64,000 nucleotides of DNA from Branchiostoma floridae (Eukaryota; Chordata; Leptocardii; Amphioxiformes; Branchiostomatidae). The notes beneath the pieces were generated by a model, which saw nothing but the letters and a program-made list of their open reading frames with translations, was not told where the DNA came from and did no database searches. Within the stretch, counting starts at the first letter, position 1, and each line of letters begins with the position of its first letter. Shown one piece after another: positions 14,286 through 25,800 of the stretch. The stretch spans positions 21,520,578-21,584,577 of the forward strand of contig NC_049991.1 of NCBI RefSeq assembly GCF_000003815.2. Reading direction: 5' to 3'. The position numbers and the translations under genes were made by a program.

Positions 14286-14476
14286 AGTCTCTACCAGACT
14301 CCGGATCGCTGGAAAAATCGTAGAAATGGAACAAATCAGAGGAGTAAGCCGGCCAGAGGAATATAACCGTACAGGGAACAGCACGCGATCGTCGGAGCTG
14401 TTCCCTGGCCGGTTATATTCCTCTCTATTTGTTCCATTTCTACGATTTTCCAGGGATCCGGAGTCTGGTAGAGACT
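14286..14476. repeat. Foldback element, about 190 bp
   Basis: CTCTACCAGACTCCGGATC at the left is complementary to GATCCGGAGTCTGGTAGAG at the right, and inner blocks (GTAGAAATGGAACAAAT and its complement) extend the arms. Diverged relatives are at about 190-450 and 60995-61150. Confidence 0.8.
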
Positions 14477-14667
14477 ATGTCATCACTCAGAGATGACCAT
14501 CCTAGAGTGTATTGAAGGTTAATTTGTATAACACATAGAAACACTAAAAATTGATCAGCGATGGTAGAGAGATCAGTTCAACATTCATTATGTTACGCCT
14601 CTAGAGAAGACCACACCGTGTCAGTCTTGTGCTTTGGTTTATGTCCATCAGGAGAACAGGTATCCTC

Positions 14668-15262
14668 CTGTCAGTCATCAATCAGTCAGTTATCAATCAG
14701 TCAGTTATCAATCAGTCAATTACCAGTCAGTTATAAATCAGTCAGTTATAAATCAGTCAGTTATAAATCAGTCAGTTATCAATAATTTATTCTCCTGCCA
14801 GTTATCAATCAGTTATCAATCAGTCAGTTATTAATCAGTCAGTTATCAATAATTTATTCTCCTGTCAGTTATCAATCAGTTATCAATCAGTCAATTACCA
14901 GTCAGTTATAAATCAGTCAGTTATAAATCAGTCAGTTATTAATCAGTCAGTTATCAATAATTTATTCTCCTGTCAGTTATCAATCAGTTATCAATCAGTC
15001 AATTACAAGTCAGTTATAAATCAGTCAGTTATAAATCAGTCAGTTATTAATCAGTCAGTTATCAATAATTTATTCTCCTGTCAGTTATCAATCAGTTATC
15101 AATCAGTCAATTACCAGTCAATTATAAATCAGTCAGTTATAAATCAGTCAGTTATAAATCAGTCAGTTATTAATCAGTCAGTTATCAATAATTTATTCTC
15201 CTGTCAGTTATCAATCAGTTATCAATCAGTCAATTACCAGTCAGTCAGTTATCCATCAATCT
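14668..15262. repeat. CAGTCAGTTATCAAT satellite with higher-order units
   Basis: Short monomers (CAGTTATCAAT, CAGTCAGTTATAAAT) are organised in longer units. The marker AATAATTTATTCTCCTG recurs near 14781, 14849, 14957, 15065 and 15188, giving periods of about 68, 108, 108 and 123. The array ends within 10 bases of the stop codon of the Ulp1-PHD frame. Confidence 0.9.
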
Positions 15263-15271
15263 GTTTTTGTT

Positions 15272-16219
15272 TCACACAGCGCAGTCACCACATACCCATA
15301 TGTTACTACGGGGAGCGCTGGCTGGCAGGCAGCTGACGTGAAACATCCTCCGGCACGCCTTGCACCTCTCCATCCTTCCCAGACGCCCTCCTTGTTCGCA
15401 GCGGCAGACCAGCGAGATTTGGTGTGCCTTGGTTGGACCGACCTTCTTCCTGCGGCTGGTCAGACGTGGAAACGGTGTGAGTTTCTCTTCTTTGAAGCAT
15501 GTCTCCAAATGGCGCCTCATCTTCCTGTCGTCATACACAACCGTGCTCACGTCTTGCCCCTATGCGATGTCCACTGCCCAGGCGATGGCGAACAGACCAC
15601 AATCGTTTTCATTCCAATAACTCTGCACTTCTGGCAACACGACGGGCAGGACGTCTGTTTCCTTGTCAGCAAAGGCGGCGTAAGACTGGCAAAGCTGGAT
15701 CAGTAGGGGCTTGGTCATGTACACGCCGAGGCCGTCATACAGGCAAACCTGGCCGCCTGCGTAAGACGTCAGAATCCAGTGCTTATTACCGTCGTGGTGG
15801 ATTTGTAGGCCCTTTCCTGTCATCTTGGCAAATCCGTCATCACAGAGACCAACTGCAGGCGACTCCATCCCTTGGAGTGCCGGGTACTGGCGGCGCAGCA
15901 GCATCTGGGCAGCCTGGATGTGGTTGTATGTCAGCATCGTGCCGGGCGTCAGAACCAGTTGGTCTGCCAGACGTAGACTTTCGACAAACGTTTTTCTTTG
16001 CGCTGTTTCGACGTCCATGGTGACGATGTCTGTGCGGGTGCTTTGGGAGGCGACCTCTACGACATGTGTCCCATCCATGTCTGTGTTCTGGGAGGTAGGG
16101 CGGACCACAATGATTGGAATGTCCCTTCCAGGAGCAGAAACGTCCTCATCTGCATCCTTGGAGACAATTCTGACCGGTGGAACGAAATCAGGTTCTTTCG
16201 GGAGGTCCGAATCCTTCAT
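15272..16219 (-). pseudogene. Ulp1-type cysteine protease with PHD finger, one in-frame stop
   Basis: One reading frame of about 315 codons, interrupted by TAG at 15560-15562. The first part has the C48 (Ulp1/SENP) catalytic set: His in GNKHWILTSY, Asp in CLYDGLG, Gln and Cys in EVQSYWNENDCGLFAIAW. After the stop, in the same frame, comes a PHD-like C4HC3 finger: CRCEQGG, RCKACRRMFHVSC and W-V-C-G-D-C, then a normal stop. The start Met at 16219 is directly preceded by a good acceptor (pyrimidine tract and ATACAG), so this may be a last exon. Ulp1-PHD genes of this kind are numerous in invertebrates and often transposon-derived (inference). A new mutation, a decaying copy or an assembly error could explain the TAG. 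Confidence 0.75.
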
Positions 16220-16777
16220 TCTGTATTGAGATAGAATAGGGAAAATTGATATATCATTGTGTGTGAATATGTTTAAAAATTAGAGCCCTTACGTTTTCAG
16301 GAGTGGTGGAAACAAGAGAGAAAAACAACAACTGGCTGCAAAGCAAGCAAGTATTATTTATATCATATATAAGCTCAGCCCTTTCATGTACTTACTACTT
16401 ACTTGTAGCAGCCCGAAATTCTCATGCAGACGTAATCATGACTTATCAGCGTGATCGTGCAGTTGCCAATCAACAATTTACAAAGATAGCACCAAAAGTC
16501 AAGGTTTCAGGGACGCTTTAAGTGAGACAAGATCAGAGAAGGTCTGAAACGACGTGATCAAAATCGATGGGGCTAAACAGTCTTTCCGTTGGTGGGGCAC
16601 ATTGGTTGCAACGGTCAGTCGAATAGGGATGTCGCCAGGTCCACCATCCGGCCAGAGCATGTCCGGACGTCCAGCGGGGGTGGGGGAAGATTATTTGAAT
16701 TATCATAACTAAAACGCTCCAGGACGGCCCGTCAGTCAGAATGGAAAAGTAACGGTAGGAAAATTTCAGCCCATGCT

Positions 16778-16896
16778 TCAGACAGGAAGTTTTACTCGCC
16801 TGCAGTTGAAAAGCGACCTTCTCTTCAGCCACAGCCTCTCAACTTTTACCTCAACCTCAATAAGGCTATCGTGAAGCCTATCCACTGAGTCGGCTC
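16778..16896 (-). CDS. Terminal exon: C-terminal coiled coil and stop
   Basis: 119 bases from a CTGTACAG acceptor to TGA at 16778-16780. The peptide ADSVDRLHDSLIEVEVKVER has heptad-spaced Val/Leu/Ile, a short coiled coil, and ends in a basic tail K-R-R...C-R-R-V-K-L-P-V. Polycystins commonly end in a coiled coil used for subunit assembly. I see no EF-hand. Confidence 0.75.
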
Positions 16897-19800
16897 CTGT
16901 ACAGATTTAAAATGTATCACTCTGACTTTAAAGTTTAAATGTAAAATGGTGAAGACAACAAAGGACGTCAATATCACCTGCTAGGGGCAAAACGGATCTG
17001 CAAGCGGTAGCCCCTGTGTGTTACATCCTAACGACAGCAAGACGATTTTTAATCGCTTGTGAAACAACATAATCTAGTTACCTGTCATTTCCACTTGCTG
17101 GAGCCCAAACAAGGAGGTGAAGCGTTCCCACAGCCCCTGGATGAAGTACCGGTCCTCTTCAGACATGACGTGGTTCCGCACATCCGGAAGTGCGCTGTCG
17201 ATGATGGCCACGGCGATGTTCATCAGCACCAGGAAGATTAGGCACATGAATGTTACAAAGAAGATGGGGCCGAGGATGGGCTTTGCATCAAAAAGCTCCG
17301 TGTAGTCGAAGAGTCCAAGAGACATCTGGAACAATGTGGAGTAGGACAAGCTGATGGCCCTGAAAGACACATTGAAGACACATTGTTGCTTTGTTATGAT
17401 GTTCTATCCTTAATTACTTCCAGGCAGCCACTGCATGTGTACCTTAATCCAACATACATCCATGAACAAAGGAACGATTGTCATGTATGGTCATTACAAA
17501 TTACCAACCTGTACGCTGTCACGGTGGTACCAAACATGAAATAACCGCTGATGCCAAATGCTGACAAGCAGAGAAAGAAGTAGAGGATGAAGGCAGAGAA
17601 CTCCACCGCCATTCCCCGGAACACGGGCATCAGCTTAGCGAGGTATGGGTCGAACCTCAGCAGCCGCAGAAACTTCATGATGTTGGCAAAGACGAGGAAA
17701 GCCAGGAACCATCCATACATCAGGTTTATGTTCACCAGCGATTTCAAATATTGCAATTGATCTTAACGAAACAAAAGAACGGAATATTAGCGAGAATTTA
17801 TCACACAATAAACGAACATAGTCTTCGACTTCGTAACAAAATTAAAGAATTGAAATTTTAGATGGGTTAACGAGAATATCATAACAAACCTTTTTCTTGC
17901 TGGACAGCCGCAAGAGCCCTGGAGCTGTAGATTCTGTTAGATCCGTACAAGGCAATGGCAGTGAAGGCCAAGATGAAGTTGAAGGCTTCGAGAAGGTGCC
18001 ATGGCTCCTTCAGGTAGGCCAAGCCGGCTGCCCGTGCAGATTTCGCCTCCTTCCACAGTGAGTAGAGGAGAATGATGACGTAAATGATTTCCATCAGGAC
18101 GTAGATGTACCCGATTGTACCAGGCCGTTGATGAAGCCGGAAGGTGTGCACGTGATGATGGGAGAAAACTCCGGACATCTCGCTGAATTCGAACACCATC
18201 GTCACCGAAGTGAACAGATCCAGGTTTCCGTTGTAGAGCAACACTTCCAAAACGATGGCCCTGGTCTGCCTGTCGATCCAATGATTGGCCTTCAGGTCTC
18301 CTAGGATACTGCGCATCTCGTCTGCTGATTTTCCCAGCTCCAGACTGAAGCCGTCTCCCCAGTAGTGAGATTTCACACCAAAGATGGGTTTGATGGTGTA
18401 GCCGCTTGGGCGATGGCTCCATCCAGAGGGAACTGATCCTACCTCCGACATGTTCGTGACCCTTTTCCATCCCTTCTGAAACGCTCCGGTCTCCTTCGTG
18501 TTTTCATCATACCCTACTGTACAATCATCAAACAAGTGCTGCACTGCTGCAGGCACCTTGCATAGACCTAGGAAAGAATGAGAAGCAAGCTTGAAATATG
18601 TGAGAAAAAATAGACAACGAATGCAAAGTATATATTAATCAGCAACGATGTTATCCGTTAAACCTTCTTCAGACCGGCATTTTTTGTTCAAACTGGGATG
18701 GTCATTATTACGTCATCAATGTGTATTGTATTGGCTGGAACCATGGAAAAAGGGTATTCCTAGACAACTACAAGAATGTAACAGTGTAGATAAAATAAAT
18801 TTCAGTAAACAATCAGAACAGAGATCGTAAAGAGACTAAAAATTTTCAAATATGTTACGAATCTTAAGACATAATAAGCTAGCTTATATGTGGTCGATGA
18901 CGTAACAAATTAGCATATTCGATCATGGAATACAAATGTTATTACATAAGATTTTATTCATGTAATAAAGTAACGAGAAAATCGGAAAAATACATGGTTA
19001 GAAACCTCAAAAGCCCCCTCCCCTCGTTTGAATAGGGTTCCACCCACCTGGCTTTACTCGGGCTTGGATCAGGCTAGGTGGGTAGACCAGGACTGCCTGC
19101 ATGTCTGCTGTGAAGACCTTCTCAAACCAGCGGGGCTTGTCGCCATTGTAGGAAGTCTCCGGGTAGAAGCTCTGCAGAGCGGTCTCGTTCAGCCGGGACC
19201 AGAGGGCAGGAAGGTCTGTCACCTTTGGAAGAATGAAACCTGCCTTTAATATTCACGCCTTTACTCATCAACATAAACTCTCAACAGAAACTCTGGACTT
19301 TATATTAAGAAGCGGGCCCCTGGCATTATGTCTCTTATCCGAACTCTATGCTATGTAATGCTATGCTATGCTAAAGATCATTAACTTATCATATTTTTAT
19401 GCAAGGAAACATTCAATCGTTGCTCGTTCCTGTACATTATATCTGCGATGATATTATTGTGTTTACGACTGCCCCAGTTTGCTTACATCGTCTGTAGAGT
19501 CCACAAAGCTGCCGGCTGCGCTCTGTGTCTGATGGAAGGCCGGAGTCGTGTTGTGCTGTTCGTTGGTGATTGTAACGATGAGCAACACGAGCACACAAAA
19601 CCGCACGATGCCCAAAAGGACGTCTCCGATTTTTCTGTCTATGTCTCGCTTCCGTCGCGCTTCCCTAACGTCCGCAGGGGACGTCTGAGACAGTCTTTCA
19701 ATCTTCTTCTGGACGCGAAATGCACCACCTATGTCAGAAAATACAATCGCATCGGTAAGCAGTAAGGTCTAAGGAGGTATCTAGAACTGAAAACTACACA

Positions 19801-22800
19801 AAGTGGAACACCTGGTATGGTGTCCACCATCTTTCGTTGTCACCTTAGGCACCACTCACGATATTGTGAGAAGTTTCAAATGTAGACAATTATGATTGTT
19901 CCAGAGGAATGTCACGGCTAGGCCACAAAAACGTAATGTGATGGTTCTTGTACTTGTTCAGAACAAAATACGGAGAAATACGTTTTCAGCTTTAAAAAAG
20001 AAAGCAAACAGTTGATGTGCCTGTTTGTTGAAAATTATCGAAAGTAAAGATTATATATATATCTTTTATTTACTTACAGCATGTCCTGTATGAATGAAAA
20101 TTAGTACAATGATAAATATATCCACATTGTTAAGGCACTTAGCTCAATTTACTTTACTGAAAAGGTATCAAATGGCTCCTTAGTGATTCAATAGTGAACT
20201 TTGCTGAATGGGAGGTGAGCTGATTTTTTTGGCAATTTTGGGAAAAATAGGAGGGCGATGACCAGAACCAATTGGTATGACCTTATGCGTCATTATTAGT
20301 ATCACTCACTGTCGAACCCTGCCCGCTCTTGTGAAACCACAATGCTGTCCTGTACACTGCCCTTCTCGGTTTCAAACATCTTCTTGGTGGCATGGCTTGT
20401 GAAGATGGATGAAATGATGATCGCAAGTAGCAGTATCTGTAATAACAAAGTTTAGCTCTAACCAATTTGGAACATATCGGCGTTCTCTACAATATGCTTA
20501 TGAAGACTAGCAAGATTACTATTAGTTTTTACAATGGGCGGAAGCCACGGGAAGTAAATAATAAGTTAGCCACAATTTGAATAACATTATTGATTATAAT
20601 AAAGATAATAGCCTTTATTACACATTCATGCCCTATCGGGCTAAGTTGTACAGGCATATAGATACATGGTGTGCTTTGTAGACGCAACTCTGTAATTACA
20701 AATTGCCTGTCAGAATCAGTGATTTTTGTCACCTTTGCTGGTTGCAGGAGGAACATGTCCATCAGGAAGGATATGAAGTACCCAGACAGCCACCTCTCGG
20801 ACTTCTCCTTGCCCCAGTGCACACTGTACAGCACGGTGAAGACAGATGACCCCACTACAGACAGCACCACCAGCACCCAGGCCAGGTACTTGCACCAGTG
20901 CGGCAGGCCCTTGGCTGGTCCTTGCTGTGTAGGTGCTTCAGCTGAAACACCCGTCTCCACGTCTCTGACCCGGGGGTTGCCCTTGTTGCTGGGTCGGCTG
21001 TACTGGAACAGCACAACTATGGCTATGATGACGGGAAGGCAAGTGAGGCTGGTCATGATTCCCTGGTAAATGGTGTTCAAGGTGAAGGAGAACGGCCCCA
21101 GGCTGACGGCCTGCACAACTTGGGTTGCATTTTCATCGCTCAACCACATGGCGCTGGCCACCATGGACAAGGTGAGGGAACTCAGGCAGCAGGCAAGCCT
21201 CTCGCTTCGGGTGAACGTGCTACCTGTAAAAATAAGTGATAATAAGATACAATCATTATACGGTTATATGGATGGACTCTTGCCTTATCATGCTTTAATA
21301 CCTTCACGCAAGGGAGGGAACAGTATTGTTTTTTCTACCATTCTTGTTCATCTTCTTCTTTTCCAAACAAATAAGGTCAATAACTTTAGCCAGACGGCTG
21401 TCACCATGATTACTGGAGGTGTGTCAGACACCCCGTGCGTGGTGTCAGATTAGATCAAGTAGCAACAGGCAGATAGAAGAGAGCCAGAGGTTCTGGTTAC
21501 CACACAGAATGAAAGAACGGAGAGCAGTAGTCAATGTAAGGCTAGACCATATGAAGAAAAATTGTGTATTTGCAAATGTTACCATAAAGTTTCTAGTTTA
21601 CTAATATTTTCTACAACAGTTGTTGACATACACACATACCTTTAGGCATGATGACGAGGGACAGGAAGAGGTGCTCCTCAGCCAGATTGCTCCGCAGACT
21701 TGCCGGGAACAGGAACCCGAAGGATCGCAGGTCCTGCTCAGAGGCGACAGGAAAGGTCTTCACCACCTGTCCGTCCCCGCGGTCGGCTGCCAGCCACTCG
21801 CCGCAGAAGAAATAGGACCTGTAGTTCCAAATTTACAAAACATTCACCTCATTAGCTCGGAGGTGCTGAGATCGGCATCAAACCTTACAGTTTGGCGGGT
21901 ATTTGGCAGATAACCATTGCGTTGCCTTTATGGACATTATCAAGATTTTACAAGACTGTTAAAAGTATGGTTTCATGTCATAACATGTGACTTTCTTTTA
22001 ATGCTGCGTATTCATCTTGCAGTTGGATGCAACTAGAGCAAGGTAATTTTCAAACTCACAGTTTGCCTGTGGCGAGATCCTGCACCGCTGCTCTGTCCAC
22101 GTGCCACGATGCACGGCTCCCCTCCCCATTGTTGTCGTGCATGAGCTGCAGCTGCTCCACATTACCCAGCTGTTCCGCTGTGCTGAAGGTCAGGGTCACC
22201 AGGCTGCCTTGGGTAAAAACCTGAACAGAAAGTAAGCCCCAACCTGTTAGGATCCACCGTTTTACCTTATTACATTTCAGGATGAAAGATAGAGACAATA
22301 AATTTAATGCCGACCTTCTTTGTGATGTTGACCACTCTCACACCGGAGGTTGCTGTATCTCCATTTAAGGTGAAAGCGACGGTGGACTCCGTCCCGGCAT
22401 GCTTAGCGGCGCCTGTCCAAAGGTGGAGGCGGTACCGGAAATCGTTCTGCAGGTCATCCAGTTTTATCGAAGGGTTTTTCTGTAAGGAGTTTTGAAGATT
22501 TTGAACATTTACAAAATATGGACAGATTTCTTGACCTCTTTGACACAATCCCTCATCGCTAATGTCAATGGCAATGTCTACGTACCTTCCTCTTTGATTT
22601 CAGGTCAGTAACCTTTATTATGACCAGTATCAGCAAAAAGAGGCAGTCCACCACGAAGATGGTTGTCAACACCGCGCCGTTGTCACGTAAATCTCTAAGG
22701 GTTAACGCCCCGAAGTCGACCGTGTTCGGCGGTGTGACGAAGTCACTTCCGAAGGCCGTCAGATGGTTGCAGTGACAGATGGTGCTGGTAATGGTGGACC

Positions 22801-25800
22801 GGTCACTAATCTAAAGGTTGAACATATTAAATGTTATATTCTAGCGGGTAAATTCAACAAAATCATATCAAGGTACTATGTTTATGTTTAGTAGTGATAT
22901 ATTGCCAAATTCCTTTGTGTATGTTGAGAGGTATTAGATGTATTACCTGTAACGTATTGGACTGTTAATGACGCATCTTATCTACTTGTATATACATGCA
23001 TCTGATATAATCTTAATTACCGTAATCGAATTATACAAAGCAGTGTGCTATCCCAAATGTGCTCTATCCCAAAAGCGCTTTTGGGATAGAAACACTTTTA
23101 GGATGTAACAGACAGTCTCTAACAAATTTAAGGAAATATGGAAACGTCACTCGCGGTTTTAGCAATGCTAACACATGTAGAATACCAAGTCTGTACCCAC
23201 CGTGCAGCCGTCAGTGCTCCAGTCTTCCTGTGTCTCGCTCCAGAAGACGCAGCTCAGACGGACCCACTGGATCTGGTAGGCGTAGACGTCGTTGGTGCCC
23301 GCCTTCTTTTCGTCGGTTGGATCGCTGATGTCGCATTTGGTTTCCGGCCCTGAAAAAAAAATAACAGTATCATTATTAACTTACAAACAACCCTCAGTAG
23401 AGAAAATCTATCGATTGGTACGTCAAAGGGTTAAACAGAATTATTTGGACTACTGCTAGTATCTTCATAGCACAAAAGCGCCGACACGAGAAACTTTGTT
23501 AGATTTTAGGAATAAATCAGAGCTGTAGAAACGCATGTTTTAAACAAAGCTAGGACATGTGGCTTGAATGTAGATACCGTTTGCATTGTCATGTTCTTTC
23601 AGGTATACACTGATGATAACCGAAAGGCGTCGCTAGTGAACCAGCTCCTTTTTGTAGCACTCATGTTACTGTTTCATTCACGGTTATCAGTCAGTGAAAC
23701 AGTAGTGAAACATGAAGAAAGGGCACAAAAATATTTTACATCTAAGAACAAATGTAAAACAGGCAAGCTCACCTAGCACTTGGACCTTCACGTGATAATC
23801 CACTGGGTCCTTCTTTCCCTTGACGAACATGGTTGCCTCTGACTTGTCCGTTTCGTCACCACCAGCACTGAGACTTTCCATCAAGGAACACTCTTCAGGA
23901 AGAACAAAGGTCTCCGTGCTCACGTCGTAGTTTTGGTCATCAGGGCGGCCGCCGTACCTGCCCGACACGCCGTACACCACGTTTGTGTTCAGCGGGGTGA
24001 TTGTGACCAGGAATCCTTCTGCGGTGCTGTTGAGTTTCAGCAAATGGTAGCTTGAACTTTGGTTTCCCGGGGCAGGGAAGGTGACGATTGTTGTCGCCGG
24101 CTTGTTTCCGGGGCTGCCTGGAATGGTGATGTTGAAGTCCTCAGTCAGGTTGTTGAAGGCCACGGGGATGTCGTTCTGCAGGAGTGACAGTTCCATGACA
24201 GACGAACGTGCCTGGTACTCCCCGCGTCCCCAGGTGAAGGGGTTCTGTTGAAACTGCGTCAACTGAAAGATAACAAAATATGTGAATTTTTATTTAACTT
24301 ATATAAGTACAAAGAGTCCAGTATCTGTCATTTGGCTATTGTAGTAATCGCCACTTGCCTATACTGACAAAAAACAGGGATCATTGAGAATTCCAACTAG
24401 GACACAACATGGCATGTACCTTTATAGCGACGTTGTGCGGTGTATAGTCCCCGAACAGCGCTGCTGTAGACGGAACATGGAAGCTCCCATCCTCCGTCTG
24501 CAATACCTGGCCTCCAAACTGGTGGCCCCAGACCCTCTGGGCACGTACGATGATTCCGCCTCTCTTGATAGTCAAAGGCGAGTCTCCTGGCCTCATGGCG
24601 CCGATGATGGCGTTAAATAGACCATCCAGGACCTGGCGGCTTTCCTGGACAAGTCTTTCTCTCTGTAAGTGACCGTTAAACACTCAATTCATTTTGTTCA
24701 GATGATCCCGTAAAATGTACGTAGTATAGAATGGCGTGGAAAATAACCCTTGCGTGTTTTTAACATATATATGTGTAACTATGTAGTATACAGTCAGGTA
24801 ATGTTGTGATCTGAAATGTCTGAAAGTCTCTTTGAATGTCAAGACAATAAGGCCGGCTTTGGTGTACATTTATTTATACATACAATGCATGGATACCTGG
24901 GTTAACAAATGACTTAAAATCAAAGAGCAGCTTGCAAAATTAATGTACAATGTTATTTAAGTCACGATCCAGGGTGGAAGATGAACTTAAACACAGAGTA
25001 AAGTCAATCAGAACAAAGCATAAGGCTTTTTCGTTACCTTAGCTTGCTTATCCTGCTCTTTTTCTGCCACCTTTTCAAGGCGCTCCTGTGGAGAGAGGCC
25101 CGGGTCTTCCTCTAGGTCAGGTGGAAGATTCCCATCATCCTCTGGTGCATCTCTCTCTGGTTCCTCAAGCAGAAAACCAATGGACTCTACCAGAGCTGCC
25201 GTAGAACAGAGGCAAATGTTATCCGAAAGTAATGTTAATGATATCTGTTTCTGTTTTCCTCCTTTGGTTTAAGTTTGTTTTATCTGATTTCAAAGCTTTC
25301 TCATGTGCCAACGTTTGTTACATGTCAGGAAACATGAACAAACACCTTTTAGGCAGTATGTTTGTTCGGGATAAATGAATAAATGTACAAAAGTACATCA
25401 CAAGAAGCATTTTGGGACTGATGTACATAACGTTGTACTCACGTCCTCCCACAGACTGGACAGTGGCCGGGTCAGACATGTCCAGTTTGTCCAGTTTGTT
25501 AGTGATGGACTTCAGAACACCCACGGCCAGGATGATGTCCTACATGAAAACATACAGGTGCGGTAATTGTTGCTCAAGCTCTTTAACTCAGTATCCGAAA
25601 GTAACTTGTTGCTCAACCAGCATCGACATCAATCTAGAGTCAAGATATCTTCATTACAAATATGTTGGACAGATTTCCGTTAATGGAAACAAAATCAAAC
25701 GCATTTGTAATGAAAAATATATGAAGAGATTGATAGCACATGCAAATGAAATGTTGAATGTTCAGTACAACCAAGAACCCGAAAATGACAAACATTGAAA

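Noticed and set aside
14668-15262. CRISPR-like regular array
   Set aside because: There are no unique spacers; it is a satellite of short monomers in an animal genome.
16533-16832. 99-codon minus-strand frame at the gene end
   Set aside because: It overlaps the terminal coiled-coil exon in a different frame and has no recognisable features.
17937-18470. Alternative 177-codon frame overlapping the S2-S3 exon
   Set aside because: It is a shadow frame; the other frame has clear polycystin motifs and in-phase splice sites.
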